Part shown: positions 6,448 to 7,384 of the stretch, piece after piece
Position numbering within the stretch: the stretch's first letter is position 1
Layout: each line of letters starts with the position of its first letter
NCBI GenBank assembly: GCA_003567055.1
Contig: PXAW01000111.1
Span: 1 to 7,384 of the forward strand
Direction: 5' to 3'
DNA length: 7,384 nucleotides
From: Hyphomicrobiales bacterium
GTDB taxonomy: Bacteria; Pseudomonadota; Alphaproteobacteria; Rhizobiales; Beijerinckiaceae
Notes under the pieces: generated by a model
Told to the model about the DNA's origin: nothing
What the model saw: the letters and a program-made list of their open reading frames with translations, nothing else
Databases searched by the model: none
Program-made: the position numbers and the translations under genes

Positions 6448-6735
6448 ATGAATGCCATTGCCGAACCGGTGAGAGAGGTCGTCGAAAGCGTCATCCGGCG
6501 TGAGTTGGGGGACGCGGTCGTCGCGAGCCTGCTCGTCACGGATGAGATCGACCATGACGGTGTTGCGTTCCTGCGGGTCGAAATCGTCTTCGATGACGCC
6601 CATGGGCGACTTGATCCGCAAAAGGTGAAGTCGCTGAGCCGCCTCCTCAGGGAACCGCTGGAGGATCTCGGCGAGCCCCGTTTTCCGGTCTTCTCGTTCA
6701 AATCGCTTGCGGAGCACCATGGTGCAGCCGCGTGA
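6448..6735 (+). CDS. Small uncharacterised protein, candidate partner of the HEPN protein
   Basis: This is a 95-residue soluble protein that I cannot assign to a named family. Residues 4-20 form an amphipathic helix, 24-31 and 41-48 look like two beta strands (VVASLLVT, FLRVEIVF) around an acidic turn DEIDHDG at 32-38, then a helix with KVKSLSRLLREPLEDLG at 59-75, and a conserved-looking end FPVFSFKSLAE at 79-89. It lacks the GSxxxG...DxD signature of the minimal nucleotidyltransferase often paired with HEPN proteins. The ATG at 6448 has GAGAG 9 nt upstream (6434-6438). The gene overlaps the HEPN gene by 17 nt in another frame, implying translational coupling and a joint role. The antitoxin role is inferred only from position and size. 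Confidence 0.75.
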   Translation: MNAIAEPVREVVESVIRRELGDAVVASLLVTDEIDHDGVAFLRVEIVFDDAHGRLDPQKVKSLSRLLREPLEDLGEPRFPVFSFKSLAEHHGAAA

Positions 6736-7198
6736 CCTGATCGCTACGGCGAGAGCATCGGCGAATCAGCCAACGGCCCGAAAGCCACGCCAGTCCGATC
6801 TCAAGCGCGCCCTCAGCACAGCCTATTACGCCATGTTCCATGCGATGTGCAGGAACTGCGCAGATTGCCTGATCGGCACCGCCAGCGCGGACCGAAGCAA
6901 GCCGGCTTGGGTTCAGGCCTACCGCGCGATCGAACACGGTTTCGCCAAGAGCCAGTGCCTCAACCGTCAGGTGATGAGCCGATTTCCACGCGATATCGAG
7001 GATTTCGCCAATCATTTCGTGGATCTGCAGATCGAACGGCACAGGGCGGACTACGATCCGCATGCACGGTTCACACGTTCCGACGTCACGACCGCGATCG
7101 ACACCGCAGAGGCAGCGATCACAGCGTTCTTTGCCGAGCCGATCAAAGATCGGCGCGCCTTCGCGGCTTGGGTGACCTTGCGCAACAGGACACCCTGA
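6719..7198 (+). CDS. HEPN-domain protein (UPF0332-like)
   Basis: This 159-residue, mostly helical protein resembles the HEPN fold. The hallmark LSTAYYAMFHAMCR is at 32-45, and the later RADYDP at 109-114 matches the R-x-ADY type motif of the same group. Between them is WVQAYRAIEHGFAK (64-77). HEPN proteins include ribonuclease toxins with an R-x4-6-H catalytic pair; here R109 is followed five residues later by H115 (Rx5H), but this lies in the ADY region and may not be a true active site. The ATG at 6719 has GGAG 4 nt upstream (6711-6714), inside the previous gene; a TTG at 6707 is an alternative. The C-terminus (DRRAFAAWVTLRNRTP) extends beyond the fold. It is paired with the small gene upstream. 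RNase activity is possible but unproven. Confidence 0.82.
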   Translation: MVQPRDLIATARASANQPTARKPRQSDLKRALSTAYYAMFHAMCRNCADCLIGTASADRSKPAWVQAYRAIEHGFAKSQCLNRQVMSRFPRDIEDFANHFVDLQIERHRADYDPHARFTRSDVTTAIDTAEAAITAFFAEPIKDRRAFAAWVTLRNRTP

Positions 7199-7266
7199 AC
7201 AGCATCGCACGCCGATCCGCCGGGATTCGGCCTCGCATCGGCGCCGCACGACCTCAGCTTCCGAAA

Positions 7267-7299
7267 CCGCCCGGCAGCTCTTGTCGAACCGCCGGGCGG
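7267..7299. terminator. G+C-rich hairpin between convergent genes; candidate terminator
   Basis: CCGCCCGGC (7267-7275) and GCCGGGCGG (7291-7299) are perfect 9-bp arms around a 15-nt loop. It lies between the HEPN stop (7198) and the minus-strand stop at 7317, where a bidirectional terminator is expected. There is no T-run on the plus side and only TTT on the minus side, so classical intrinsic termination is not certain. The rest of 7199-7314 shows nothing else. Confidence 0.45.
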
Positions 7300-7314
7300 G
7301 TCGGCTGGACTACC

Positions 7315-7384
7315 TTACCCCGCAAGCGCCTGATCGAGATCGCCGATCAGGTCGGCCACGTCCTCGATACCGATGGAGAGGCGC
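7315..7384 (-). CDS. C-terminus of a PLP-dependent Cys/Met-metabolism enzyme (sulfhydrylase/cystathionine gamma-synthase family)
   Basis: Only the last 22 codons and the TAA stop (complement of 7315-7317) are in the window; the gene continues past the right edge. The visible residues begin RLSIGIEDVADLIGDL and end with DQALAG. LSxGIEDxxDLIxDLxQAL is the standard ending of the Cys/Met metabolism PLP enzymes: O-acetyl- or O-succinylhomoserine sulfhydrylase, cystathionine gamma-synthase, and cystathionine beta- and gamma-lyases. The tail does not separate these. It would act in the cytoplasm in methionine or cysteine synthesis. It is convergent with the HEPN gene. Confidence 0.85.
   Translation of the reverse strand, partial: RLSIGIEDVADLIGDLDQALAG

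Noticed and set aside
6443..6448. TTGACA, a perfect -35 hexamer
   Set aside because: It runs into the start codon at 6448, and I see no -10 partner that would serve a sensible transcript; probably chance.
5371..6720. Open frame of 449 codons on the minus strand over the oxidoreductase and the small gene
   Set aside because: It is antisense to the FAD protein with intact binding motifs and crosses the gap before the HEPN module. No domain is seen in it.

Overview
The window is high in G+C and gene-dense, with short intergenic gaps. Its gene families and base composition suggest an alphaproteobacterium, probably near the Hyphomicrobiales (inference; there is no rRNA or other marker gene here). 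I see no insertion sequence, integrase, CRISPR array, tRNA or rRNA. Most of the window looks like ordinary chromosome. The least explained part is the two-gene module at the right.

Layout. (1) 1-2352, plus strand: the end of an Mla-type lipid-transport operon. An MCE/MlaD-family protein is cut by the left edge; only the end of its MCE domain is visible, followed by a very long helical repeat tail. After it comes an ABC-transport auxiliary lipoprotein. The permease and ATPase are expected upstream, outside the window. (2) 2359-3801, minus strand: a metallophosphoesterase followed 21 nt later by a YbaK/EbsC-type aminoacyl-tRNA deacylase, convergent with the lipoprotein gene across a 6-nt gap. 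(3) 3945-5056, plus strand: a Nudix hydrolase and a GNAT acetyltransferase. (4) 5068-5265, minus strand: a 65-residue, very basic orphan protein. (5) 5389-6357, plus strand: a renalase-like FAD-dependent oxidoreductase, divergent from the orphan. (6) 6448-7198, plus strand: a small unrecognised protein whose gene overlaps by 17 nt a gene for a HEPN-fold protein. The 90-nt gap before them holds a promoter-like element, a palindrome over its -10 region and a second palindrome. Together these look like an autoregulated toxin-antitoxin-like module. (7) 7315-7384, minus strand: the last 22 codons of a PLP-dependent Cys/Met-metabolism (sulfhydrylase-type) enzyme, separated from the HEPN gene by a G+C-rich hairpin.

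How the genes relate. The first two genes should act together: the MCE protein would carry lipid between the membranes and the lipoprotein would assist it at the outer membrane side. The middle genes look like independent housekeeping or damage-control enzymes (phosphoester hydrolysis, editing of mischarged tRNA, nucleotide clean-up, acetylation, oxidation of abnormal dihydronicotinamides), with no obvious shared pathway. The strongest candidate for an undescribed system is the 6371-7198 module.
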